64,000 nt of DNA from Micromonospora lupini (GTDB taxonomy: Bacteria; Actinomycetota; Actinomycetes; Mycobacteriales; Micromonosporaceae). Both the position numbers and the translations under genes were made by a program. The stretch covers positions 1,555,001 through 1,619,000 of the forward strand of contig NZ_JAPENL010000002.1 of NCBI RefSeq assembly GCF_026342015.1. The letters are read 5' to 3'. Positions 57,104 to 64,000 of this stretch are shown here, piece after piece. Each line of letters begins with the position of its first letter. Position 1 is the first letter of the stretch. The notes under the pieces are model-generated. The model was given only the letters and a program-made list of their open reading frames with translations, searched no databases and was not told the DNA's origin.

Positions 57104-58768
57104 GTGTCCACAGCTGACAGAAGTCCGTGGTGGCGTGGAGCCGTGATCTACCAGGTGTATCCCCGGAGCTACGCCGACGGCAACGGCGACGGCATCGGTG
57201 ACATCGCCGGCATCCGGTCCCGGCTGAACCACCTGTCCGCGCTCGGCGTCGACGCGATCTGGTTCAGTCCCTGGTACCCGTCCCCGATGGCCGACGCCGG
57301 CTACGACGTCTCCGACTACCGCGACATCGACCCGGTCTTCGGCACCCTGGCCGAGGTCGAGGCGCTGATCGCGGAGGCGCACGACCTCGGCATCCGGACC
57401 ATCGTCGACGTGGTGCCCAACCACTGCTCCGACGCGCACCCGTGGTTCCAGGCCGCGCTGGCCGGCGGCCCGGGAGCGCCCGAACGGGACCTGTTCTGGT
57501 TCCGGCCCGGCCGGGGCCCCAACGGCGACGAACGACCCACCGACTGGATCGGCGAGTTCGGCGGCGAGACCTGGACCCGCACCACCAACCCGGACGGCAC
57601 CCCCGGCGACTGGTACCTGCACCTGTTCGCTCCCCAGCAGCCCGACTTCAACTGGGAACACCCCCGGGTGCGGGCCGAATTCGAGGACATCCTGCGGTTC
57701 TGGTTCGACCGGGGCGTCGACGGCATCCGGATCGACTCCGCCGGTCTGCTGGTCAAGGACGGAGAGCTGCCGGAGGTCCGACCGGACCACCAGCACCCGT
57801 TCCACGACCTCGACGGGGTGCACGACATCTACCGGGGCTGGCGGCGGGTCGCCGACTCCTACCCGGGCGAGCGGGCGCTCATCGGTGAGGTGTGGTTGCC
57901 GGACCGGCAGCGGTTCGCCAACTACCTGCGCCCGGACGAACTGCACGCCGCGTTCAACTTCGACTTCCTGGGCTGCGCGTGGGACGCCGCGGCGCTGCGG
58001 GAGAGCATCGACGGAACGCTGAGCGCGCACGCGCCGGTCGGCGCGCCGGCTACCTGGGTGCTCTCGAACCACGACGTCACCCGGCACGTCACCCGCTACG
58101 GCCGGGCGGACACCACGTTCAGCTTCGCCGCCAAGCGCGAGGGGATCCCCACCGACCTGGAGCTGGGCAACCGCCGGGCGCGGGCCGCCGCGCTGCTGTC
58201 GCTGTCGCTGCCCGGCGCCGCCTACGTCTACCAGGGCGAGGAGCTGGGGCTCTGGGAGGTCGAGGACATCCCGTACGCGCTGCGTCAGGACCCGATGTGG
58301 GAGCGGTCCGGCCGGATCGACCCCGGTCGCGACGGCTGCCGTGTGCCGCTGCCCTGGGCCGGTGAGGAGCCGCCGTTCGGGTTCAGCCCGGACGGCGCGG
58401 CGGCGCCCTGGCTGCCGCAGCCGGCCGACTGGAAGGACCGGACGGCGCTGGCGCAGACCGGCGACGCGGCCTCGATGCTGGAGCTGTACCGGGCGGCGAT
58501 CCACCTCCGGCGTGCCGAGGCGGCGCTCGGCGACGGTGAGCTGAGCTGGTTGCCCGCCCCGGACGGCGTGCTGGCCTTCAGTCGAGGCGGCGGCTTCCGC
58601 TGCCTGGTCAACCTCACCGACACCGCGGTGCCGCTGCCCGCCGACGGGGAGTTGCTGCTGGCCAGTGGCCCACTCGACGACGGTCTGCTGCCCTCGGACA
58701 CGGCCGTCTGGCTGCGTACCCCCGAAGCGGTGGACGGACCGCGCACGGACGCCGCCGCCCTGACCTGA
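57104..58768 (+). CDS. aglA: Alpha-glucosidase, glycoside hydrolase family 13
   Basis: A 554-residue cytosolic GH13 enzyme. The (beta/alpha)8 motifs are DVVPNHCSD (region I), GIRIDSAGL with the nucleophile Asp (II), ALIGEVW with the acid/base Glu (III) and VLSNHDVTRH with the stabilising Asp (IV). IYQVYPRSYADGNGDGIGDI is the oligo-1,6-glucosidase-type start. It should hydrolyse imported alpha-linked oligosaccharides. GTG 57104 is used; GTG 57098 is the alternative. A terminator hairpin follows. Confidence 0.92.
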   Translation: MSTADRSPWWRGAVIYQVYPRSYADGNGDGIGDIAGIRSRLNHLSALGVDAIWFSPWYPSPMADAGYDVSDYRDIDPVFGTLAEVEALIAEAHDLGIRTIVDVVPNHCSDAHPWFQAALAGGPGAPERDLFWFRPGRGPNGDERPTDWIGEFGGETWTRTTNPDGTPGDWYLHLFAPQQPDFNWEHPRVRAEFEDILRFWFDRGVDGIRIDSAGLLVKDGELPEVRPDHQHPFHDLDGVHDIYRGWRRVADSYPGERALIGEVWLPDRQRFANYLRPDELHAAFNFDFLGCAWDAAALRESIDGTLSAHAPVGAPATWVLSNHDVTRHVTRYGRADTTFSFAAKREGIPTDLELGNRRARAAALLSLSLPGAAYVYQGEELGLWEVEDIPYALRQDPMWERSGRIDPGRDGCRVPLPWAGEEPPFGFSPDGAAAPWLPQPADWKDRTALAQTGDAASMLELYRAAIHLRRAEAALGDGELSWLPAPDGVLAFSRGGGFRCLVNLTDTAVPLPADGELLLASGPLDDGLLPSDTAVWLRTPEAVDGPRTDAAALT

Positions 58769-58780
58769 TCCGACCGACGT

Positions 58781-58813
58781 GGTGCCGGCGGTCCCGTCCC
58801 GGCCGCCGGCACC
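58781..58813 (+). terminator. Terminator of the agl operon
   Basis: GGTGCCGGCGG (58781-58791) pairs with CCGCCGGCACC (58803-58813), 11-nt loop, 12 bp after the GH13 stop. Confidence 0.6.
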
Positions 58814-58923
58814 ACCCACCCGCGCACCGCGCACGACCCAGAGGAAGGAGGAACGAGGGGGAGAAACGCCACGCCGCACCGCAACGGGGGACCTGGCCTG
58901 CCTGACGAAAGGGAGCGCAGCTC

Positions 58924-61830
58924 ATGGCCAACCACACCACCGCCACCCCGCACCACCTCCGACACCCGGCACGCGTCGGGCTGGCCGCGATCGCCGCCAC
59001 CCTGCTCGCCGCCACCACGGTGACCGCCCTCGCTGTCACCGGCACCGCCACCCCGGCCTCGGCGGCCGGGTTGTCCCCCTTCGACATCTCCGGCCGGGGC
59101 GCGACAGTTCCGTTCGTCGAACAGGAGGCGGAGAAGGCTGCGCACAACGGCACGAAGATCGGCCCGGACCGTCACTACGGCACGCTGCCGTCGGAGGCGT
59201 CCGGCCGCGAGGCGGTCACCCTCGACTCCGTCGGCGAGTACGTCGAGTTCACGCTCACCGCTCCTGCCAACGCGGTCACCTTCCGGCACAGCCTGCCGGA
59301 CAACTCGGCCGGCACCGGCCGGGACGCCGCCCTCGACCTACGGGCCAACGGCACCCTGCTGAAGTCGGTTCCGGTGACGTCCCGGTACGGCTGGTACTAC
59401 GGCGGATACCCGTTCAACAACAACCCGGGCGACACGAACCCGCACCACTTCTACGACGAGACCCGGGCGATGTTCGGCACCACCTACCCGGCCGGTACGA
59501 AGATCCGGTTGCAGGTCTCCTCGACCGCCCAGTCGCCGACGTTCACCATCGACCTGGCCGACTTCGAGCTGGTGGGCGCACCTATCAGCAAGCCCTCCGG
59601 TGTGCTCGACGTGGTCACCGACTTCGGCGCCGACCCGAGTGGCGCGACGGACTCCACAGCGAAGTTCCAGGCCGCGGTCGACGCCGGTAAGGCCCAGGGC
59701 CGGGCCGTCTGGATCCCGACCGGCACGTTCACCCTGTGGGACCACGTGGTGGTCGACGGGGTGACCCTGCGCGGCGCCGGTCCCTGGTATTCGGTGCTCG
59801 GCGGGCGGCACCCCACCGACCGTAAGCGGGCCGCAGGCATCTACGGCAAGTACGTCTCCGGCGGCGGCTACACGGGTGAGATCCGGTCGCACGAGGCCGG
59901 CGGGCCGAGCCGCAACGTCACACTGCGGGACTTCGCCATCATCGGCGACATCCGCGAACGGGTGGACGAGGACCAGGTCAACGCCCTGGGCGGGGCGATG
60001 ACCGACTCGGTGGTGGACAACCTGTGGTTGGAGAACACAAAGGTCGGGGCGTGGATGGACGGCCCGATGGACAACTTCACGATCCGCAACAGCCGCATCC
60101 TGGACCAGACCGCGGACGGGGTGAACTTCCACACCGGCGTCACCAACTCGACTGTGACAAACACGTTCGTCCGCAACACCGGCGACGACGCCCTGGCGAT
60201 GTGGGCGCAGAGCGTGCCGAACGTCAAGAACTCGTTCACGCACAACACCATCGGTGTGACGCTGCTGGCGAACCACCTGGTCAGCTACGGCGGTCGGGAC
60301 ATCACGATCTCCGACAACGTGACTGCCGACTCGATCACCAACGGCGGTGGCATCCACGTCGCCAACCGCTACCCGGGTGTGCAGGGCGACACCGCGGTCC
60401 GGGGCACCTGGACGATCGCCCGGAACACGCTGATCCGCAACGGCAACTCGGACTACAACTGGAACTTCGGCGTCGGGGCGATCTGGTTCTCCGCCCTCAA
60501 CGAGGCGTTCCAGCAGGCCACCATCAACATCACCGACACCGACATCCTGGACAGCTCGTACGCCGCCCTGCACTGGATCGAGGGCCAGACCAGCGGGATC
60601 AACCTCAACAACGTACGGATCGACGGCGCCGGCACGTACGCGCTCCAGGTGCAGGCGCCCAGCCAGGTGTCGTTCACGAACGTGCGGGCCACGAACATCG
60701 CGCAGAGCAACCCGATGCACAACTGCGTGGGCGGCGGCTTCCAGATCACCCAGGGCAGCGGCAATTCGGGCTGGTACACGTCCACCCCGTACTGCGGGCC
60801 GTGGCCGGAGCCGCAGTGGGGTGGCGGCCCCAGCAACCCGCCGACGACCGGCCCCACCACCGCGCCACCCACCACCGCTGCACCCACCACCGCGCCGCCG
60901 ACCACGCCGCCACCCACCGGCGGGAACCTGGCGCTGAACCGGTCGACGACCGCGACCAGCACCAACCAGAACTACACGGCGGGCAACGCCGTGGACGGCA
61001 ACGCGGGCACCTACTGGGAGAGCGCCAACAACGCCTTCCCGCAGTCGCTGACCGTGGACCTGGGCGCGGCCCGTTCGGTCGACCGGGTGGTGCTCAAGCT
61101 GCCCGCCGGCTGGGAACGCCGTACCCAGACCCTGTCGGTGCTGGGCTCCACCGACGGGTCGTCGTACGCCACCCTGGCGTCGTCCGCCGGCCGGGTCTTC
61201 GACCCCGGCAGCGGCAACACCGTCTCGATCGGTCTGCCCTCCGGTGACCGCCGCTACATCCGGGTCACCGTCACCGGCAACACCGGCTGGTCGGCCGCCC
61301 AGCTCAGCGAGATCGAGGTGTACGGCGGCACCGCCACCACGGCACCGCCGACCACCGCACCCCCGACGACGGCACCGCCGACCACCGCCCCGCCGACCAC
61401 GCCCCCGCCCAGTGGCAACCTCGCGGCCGGACGGTCGGTCACCGAGACCAGCCACTCCGACGTGTACGCGGGGACCAACACGGTGGACGGCAACGCGAAC
61501 ACCTACTGGGAGAGCGCCAACAACGCCTTCCCGCAGTCGCTGACTGTTGACCTCGGCGCCACCCGTTCGGTGTCCCGGGTCGTGCTGAAGCTGCCGCCGT
61601 CGTCGGCGTGGCAGACCCGTACGCAGACGCTGGCGGTGCTCGGCTCCACCACCGGCTCGTCCTTCACCACTCTGAAGGCGTCCGCCGGCTACACCTTCAA
61701 CCCGGCCAGCGGCAACACGGTCACCGTGACCTTCACGGCGACCAGCCAGCGATACCTGCGGCTGACCTTCACCGGCAACACCGGCTGGCCCGCCGGTCAG
61801 CTCAGCGAGTTCGAGGTCTACTCCAGCTAG
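58924..61830 (+). CDS. Secreted beta-helix glycoside hydrolase (GH87/alpha-1,3-glucanase-like) with two discoidin modules
   Basis: A 968-residue secreted enzyme. The signal peptide ends near ATPASAAG (about residue 48). A CBM35-like beta-sandwich (50-220) precedes a right-handed beta-helix (about 225-620) starting VLDVVTDFGADPSGATDSTAK. Conserved acids TADGVNFHTG and NTGDDALAMWA match the GH87 mutanase/mycodextranase pattern; this family call is from memory. Two Thr/Pro linkers (PPTTAPPTT) join two F5/8-type C (discoidin) domains, 645-800 and 835-968. The likely substrate is alpha-1,3-glucan of fungal walls or biofilm. It follows the alpha-glucoside import operon. Confidence 0.78.
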   Translation: MANHTTATPHHLRHPARVGLAAIAATLLAATTVTALAVTGTATPASAAGLSPFDISGRGATVPFVEQEAEKAAHNGTKIGPDRHYGTLPSEASGREAVTLDSVGEYVEFTLTAPANAVTFRHSLPDNSAGTGRDAALDLRANGTLLKSVPVTSRYGWYYGGYPFNNNPGDTNPHHFYDETRAMFGTTYPAGTKIRLQVSSTAQSPTFTIDLADFELVGAPISKPSGVLDVVTDFGADPSGATDSTAKFQAAVDAGKAQGRAVWIPTGTFTLWDHVVVDGVTLRGAGPWYSVLGGRHPTDRKRAAGIYGKYVSGGGYTGEIRSHEAGGPSRNVTLRDFAIIGDIRERVDEDQVNALGGAMTDSVVDNLWLENTKVGAWMDGPMDNFTIRNSRILDQTADGVNFHTGVTNSTVTNTFVRNTGDDALAMWAQSVPNVKNSFTHNTIGVTLLANHLVSYGGRDITISDNVTADSITNGGGIHVANRYPGVQGDTAVRGTWTIARNTLIRNGNSDYNWNFGVGAIWFSALNEAFQQATINITDTDILDSSYAALHWIEGQTSGINLNNVRIDGAGTYALQVQAPSQVSFTNVRATNIAQSNPMHNCVGGGFQITQGSGNSGWYTSTPYCGPWPEPQWGGGPSNPPTTGPTTAPPTTAAPTTAPPTTPPPTGGNLALNRSTTATSTNQNYTAGNAVDGNAGTYWESANNAFPQSLTVDLGAARSVDRVVLKLPAGWERRTQTLSVLGSTDGSSYATLASSAGRVFDPGSGNTVSIGLPSGDRRYIRVTVTGNTGWSAAQLSEIEVYGGTATTAPPTTAPPTTAPPTTAPPTTPPPSGNLAAGRSVTETSHSDVYAGTNTVDGNANTYWESANNAFPQSLTVDLGATRSVSRVVLKLPPSSAWQTRTQTLAVLGSTTGSSFTTLKASAGYTFNPASGNTVTVTFTATSQRYLRLTFTGNTGWPAGQLSEFEVYSS

Positions 61831-61836
61831 GCCGAC

Positions 61837-61863
61837 GGCCCCCGCCCGAGCTGGGCGGGGGCC
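61837..61863 (+). terminator. Terminator of the glucanase gene
   Basis: GGCCCCCGCCC (61837-61847) pairs perfectly with GGGCGGGGGCC (61853-61863), 5-nt loop, 6 bp after the stop. Confidence 0.7.
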
Positions 61864-62016
61864 ACCGGTCGGGAGCCCGGCGCAGCGCGGCGCCGAGCCC
61901 GTCCGCACCCGTCCCACACCGCACCGTCCCCCACCTGTCGCGGCACGACGGGCGTACCCCTGCACCCGTCACCGGGCAACGCACCCACACCACCCCCGAA
62001 AGAGGTGTAGCCACCC

Positions 62017-64000
62017 ATGTCGAGAAACGGCCCCACCCGAGGCACCCCGCGTACCGGCTCGCCCGGTCCCTTCCCCCGAGCCGGCCGACTGCCGGCCCGC
62101 CGACGGCTGCTCGCCGGCACGCTCGCCGGACTGCTCCTCGCCGCCGCCCCCGCCCTCACCCCCGCGAGCGCGGCAGCGACGACCAAGCCGGCTCCGGCTC
62201 CGGCTGCGGCCGGGTCCGCCCGCGCGGCCCTGCTCGCCGGGCTCTCCGCCACCATGAGCGCCAGCAGCTACAACCAGAACTACGTGGCGAGCAACGCCAA
62301 CGACGGCAACGCCTCGACCTACTGGGAGAGCGCCAACAACGCGTTCCCGCAGTGGATCCAGGCCGACCTCGGCGCCACAGTGAACGTGGACCGGGTGGTG
62401 CTCAAGCTCCCGCCGTCCTCGGACTGGCAGACCCGTACGCAGACGCTGTCGATCCTCGGCTCCACGAACGGCTCGTCCTTCACCACCCTGAAGGCGTCCG
62501 GCGGCTACACGTTCGACCCGGGCACCGGCAACACGGCGACCGTCAGCTTCACCGCGGCCAGCACCCGCTACGTACGGGTGCAGGTCACCGGCAACTCCGG
62601 CTGGCCGGCCGCCCAGTTGTCCGAGGTCGAGGTGTACGGCGCCAGCGGCAGCACCGACACCCAGGCCCCCAGCGCCCCCGGCAACCTGGCCTACACCCAG
62701 CCGGCCAGCGGCCAGATCCGCCTCACCTGGTCGGCGTCCAGCGACAACGTGGGCGTGACCGGGTACGACGTGTACGCGAACGGCGGGCTGCGCGGCAGCG
62801 TCAGCGGCTCGACGCTCACGTACACCGACAGCCAGTCGGACAGCGCCACCGTCTCGTACTACGTGCGGGCCAAGGACGCGGCCGGCAACCAGTCGTCGAA
62901 CAGCAACACGGTGACCCGGACCGGCACCGGCACCCCGCCGACCGGCACCAACCTGGCGGTCGGCAAGCCGATCACCGCCTCCGGGTACGTGCACACGTTC
63001 GTGGCCACCAACGCCAACGACAACAACGTGGCCACCTACTGGGAGGGCAACGGCAACCCGAGCACGCTCACCGTGCAGCTCGGCGCGAACGCCAGCCTCA
63101 GCCAGGTCGTGTTGAAGCTCAACCCGGACTCCTCCTGGGGCACGCGTACCCAGAACATCACGGTGTTGGGCCGGGACCAGGGCTCGTCGACCTTCACCAC
63201 CCTGGTCGGCGCGGCGAACTACACCTTCAACCCGTCCAGCGGCAACACGGTGACCATCCCGGTCTCCGGCGCCGCGGCCGACGTACGGCTCTCGATCGCC
63301 TCGAACTCCGGCGCACCGGCCGGGCAGGTGGCCGAGTTCCAGGTCATCGGCACCCCCGCGCCGAACCCGGATCTCACAGTGACAGGCATGTCGGTCAGCC
63401 CGTCCGCGCCTGTGGAGACGAGCACCATCTCGCTCTCGGCCACCGTGCGCAACGCCGGCTCGGCCGCCTCCGGGGCCACCAACGTCAACTTCTACCTGGG
63501 CTCCACCCGGGTCGGCACCGCGTCGGTCGGCGGCCTGGCGGCCGGCGCCTCGACCACTGTCAGCGCGAGCATCGGCACCCGCGACGCGGGCAGCTACCCG
63601 CTCAGCGCGAAGGTCGACGAGGCCAACGCCGTCGTCGAGCAGGACGACACCAACAACAGCTACTCCAACCCGAGCCCGCTCGTGGTGAGCCCGGTCGCCA
63701 CCAGTGACCTGGTCGCCTCTGCGGTGGCCTGGTCGCCGGGCAACCCGTCGGCAGGCAACACGGTCACCTTCTCCGTGTCGATCCGCAACGCCGGCAGCGT
63801 GGCGTCCGCGTCCGGGTCGCACGGCATCACGCTCACCGTGCTCAACGAATCGGGCACCGTGGTCCGTACCCTGACCGGCTCGTACTCCGGTGTGATCAAC
63901 GCCGGGGCCACAGTCGGCCCGGTCAACCTGGGCACCTGGACGGCCGCGAACGGCAAGTACACGGTCCGGGTCGTGCTCGCCGCCGACAGCAACGAACTGC
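62017..64000 (+). CDS. Secreted discoidin/FnIII/CARDB multidomain protein, 5' part (runs off right edge)
   Basis: The first 661 codons of a large exported protein, with no stop before the window ends. A twin-arginine-like signal (RLPARRRLLAGTLAGLLLAA, residues about 26-50) is followed by a discoidin domain nearly identical in core to those of the previous gene (TYWESANNAFPQW), a fibronectin type III domain (APSAPGNLAYTQPASGQIRL), a second discoidin domain (TYWEGNGNPSTLTVQL), and two CARDB domains (DLTVTGMSVSPSAPVE; DLVASAVAWSPGNPSAG). A catalytic domain probably lies beyond the edge; a second alpha-glucanase is likely but unseen. ATG 62017 opens the signal sequence. Confidence 0.82.
   Translation, partial: MSRNGPTRGTPRTGSPGPFPRAGRLPARRRLLAGTLAGLLLAAAPALTPASAAATTKPAPAPAAAGSARAALLAGLSATMSASSYNQNYVASNANDGNASTYWESANNAFPQWIQADLGATVNVDRVVLKLPPSSDWQTRTQTLSILGSTNGSSFTTLKASGGYTFDPGTGNTATVSFTAASTRYVRVQVTGNSGWPAAQLSEVEVYGASGSTDTQAPSAPGNLAYTQPASGQIRLTWSASSDNVGVTGYDVYANGGLRGSVSGSTLTYTDSQSDSATVSYYVRAKDAAGNQSSNSNTVTRTGTGTPPTGTNLAVGKPITASGYVHTFVATNANDNNVATYWEGNGNPSTLTVQLGANASLSQVVLKLNPDSSWGTRTQNITVLGRDQGSSTFTTLVGAANYTFNPSSGNTVTIPVSGAAADVRLSIASNSGAPAGQVAEFQVIGTPAPNPDLTVTGMSVSPSAPVETSTISLSATVRNAGSAASGATNVNFYLGSTRVGTASVGGLAAGASTTVSASIGTRDAGSYPLSAKVDEANAVVEQDDTNNSYSNPSPLVVSPVATSDLVASAVAWSPGNPSAGNTVTFSVSIRNAGSVASASGSHGITLTVLNESGTVVRTLTGSYSGVINAGATVGPVNLGTWTAANGKYTVRVVLAADSNEL

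Noticed and set aside
61608..63707. A 700-codon frame overlapping the end of the glucanase gene and the next secreted protein
   Set aside because: It is out of frame with both discoidin-domain genes, and its sequence is Arg/His-rich without domains; the true gene starts at 62017 and runs off the edge.

Overview
The window is high-GC DNA with dense, overlapping genes and many GTG starts. It carries BldC, a DUF3073 protein, F420-type PPOX and FabG4/HtdX/FadA2 genes, so it comes from a filamentous actinomycete. Gene content and the TTGATCAAGAGGTTTGCGTCA-type intergenic palindrome suggest Micromonosporaceae, probably Micromonospora; this placement is inference.

Layout: 0-3 kb holds two DedA membrane proteins flanking a NarL-type two-component system. 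2.9-6.9 kb is a tightly coupled four-gene operon: Nudix/winged-helix regulator, J-domain/kinase-like protein, VWA protein and a divergent adenylosuccinate-synthase-like enzyme. I rate it the most interesting uncharacterised system here. 7-10.7 kb is the mycobacterial-type htdX-fabG4/fadA2 fatty-acid module. 10.8-24 kb holds purine genes (purB, purSQL, purF, purM) interspersed with a protease, a ComB-like protein, an SCP2-like protein and a membrane protein with a Tyr/Gly/Gln-rich tail. 24.1-25.5 kb is a compact RiPP locus: a radical SAM/SPASM maturase overlapping an aromatic/Asn-rich precursor, resembling AmcB/AmcA multiple-cyclophane systems.

25.6-37.6 kb holds DUF3073, valine dehydrogenase, a DUF8083-type protein, bldC, a PPOX protein, a methyltransferase, a small EF-hand-like protein, an acyl-CoA dehydrogenase/hydratase pair, an apparently circularly permuted periplasmic binding lipoprotein and several hypothetical proteins, one built on long 15-bp tandem repeats. 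37.9-38.3 kb is a tRNA-Glu/Asp/Phe operon on the minus strand. 39.3-45.8 kb is a carotenoid/photolyase cluster (LitR/CarH-like regulator, idi, crtI, crtE, divergent from crtB and phr) with a 16-bp palindrome between the two arms. 45.8-49.4 kb is a decayed conjugative element: an integrase split over three frames and two surviving transfer genes.

49.6-52.2 kb has a serine hydrolase and a flavoprotein disulfide oxidoreductase. 52.3-64 kb looks like an alpha-glucan utilisation locus: LacI regulator, sugar ABC importer without its own ATPase, GH13 alpha-glucosidase, a secreted beta-helix enzyme resembling GH87 alpha-1,3-glucanases with two discoidin modules, and a further secreted discoidin/FnIII/CARDB protein that runs off the right edge. 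The proposed logic is extracellular depolymerisation, import of oligosaccharides and intracellular hydrolysis under LacI control.
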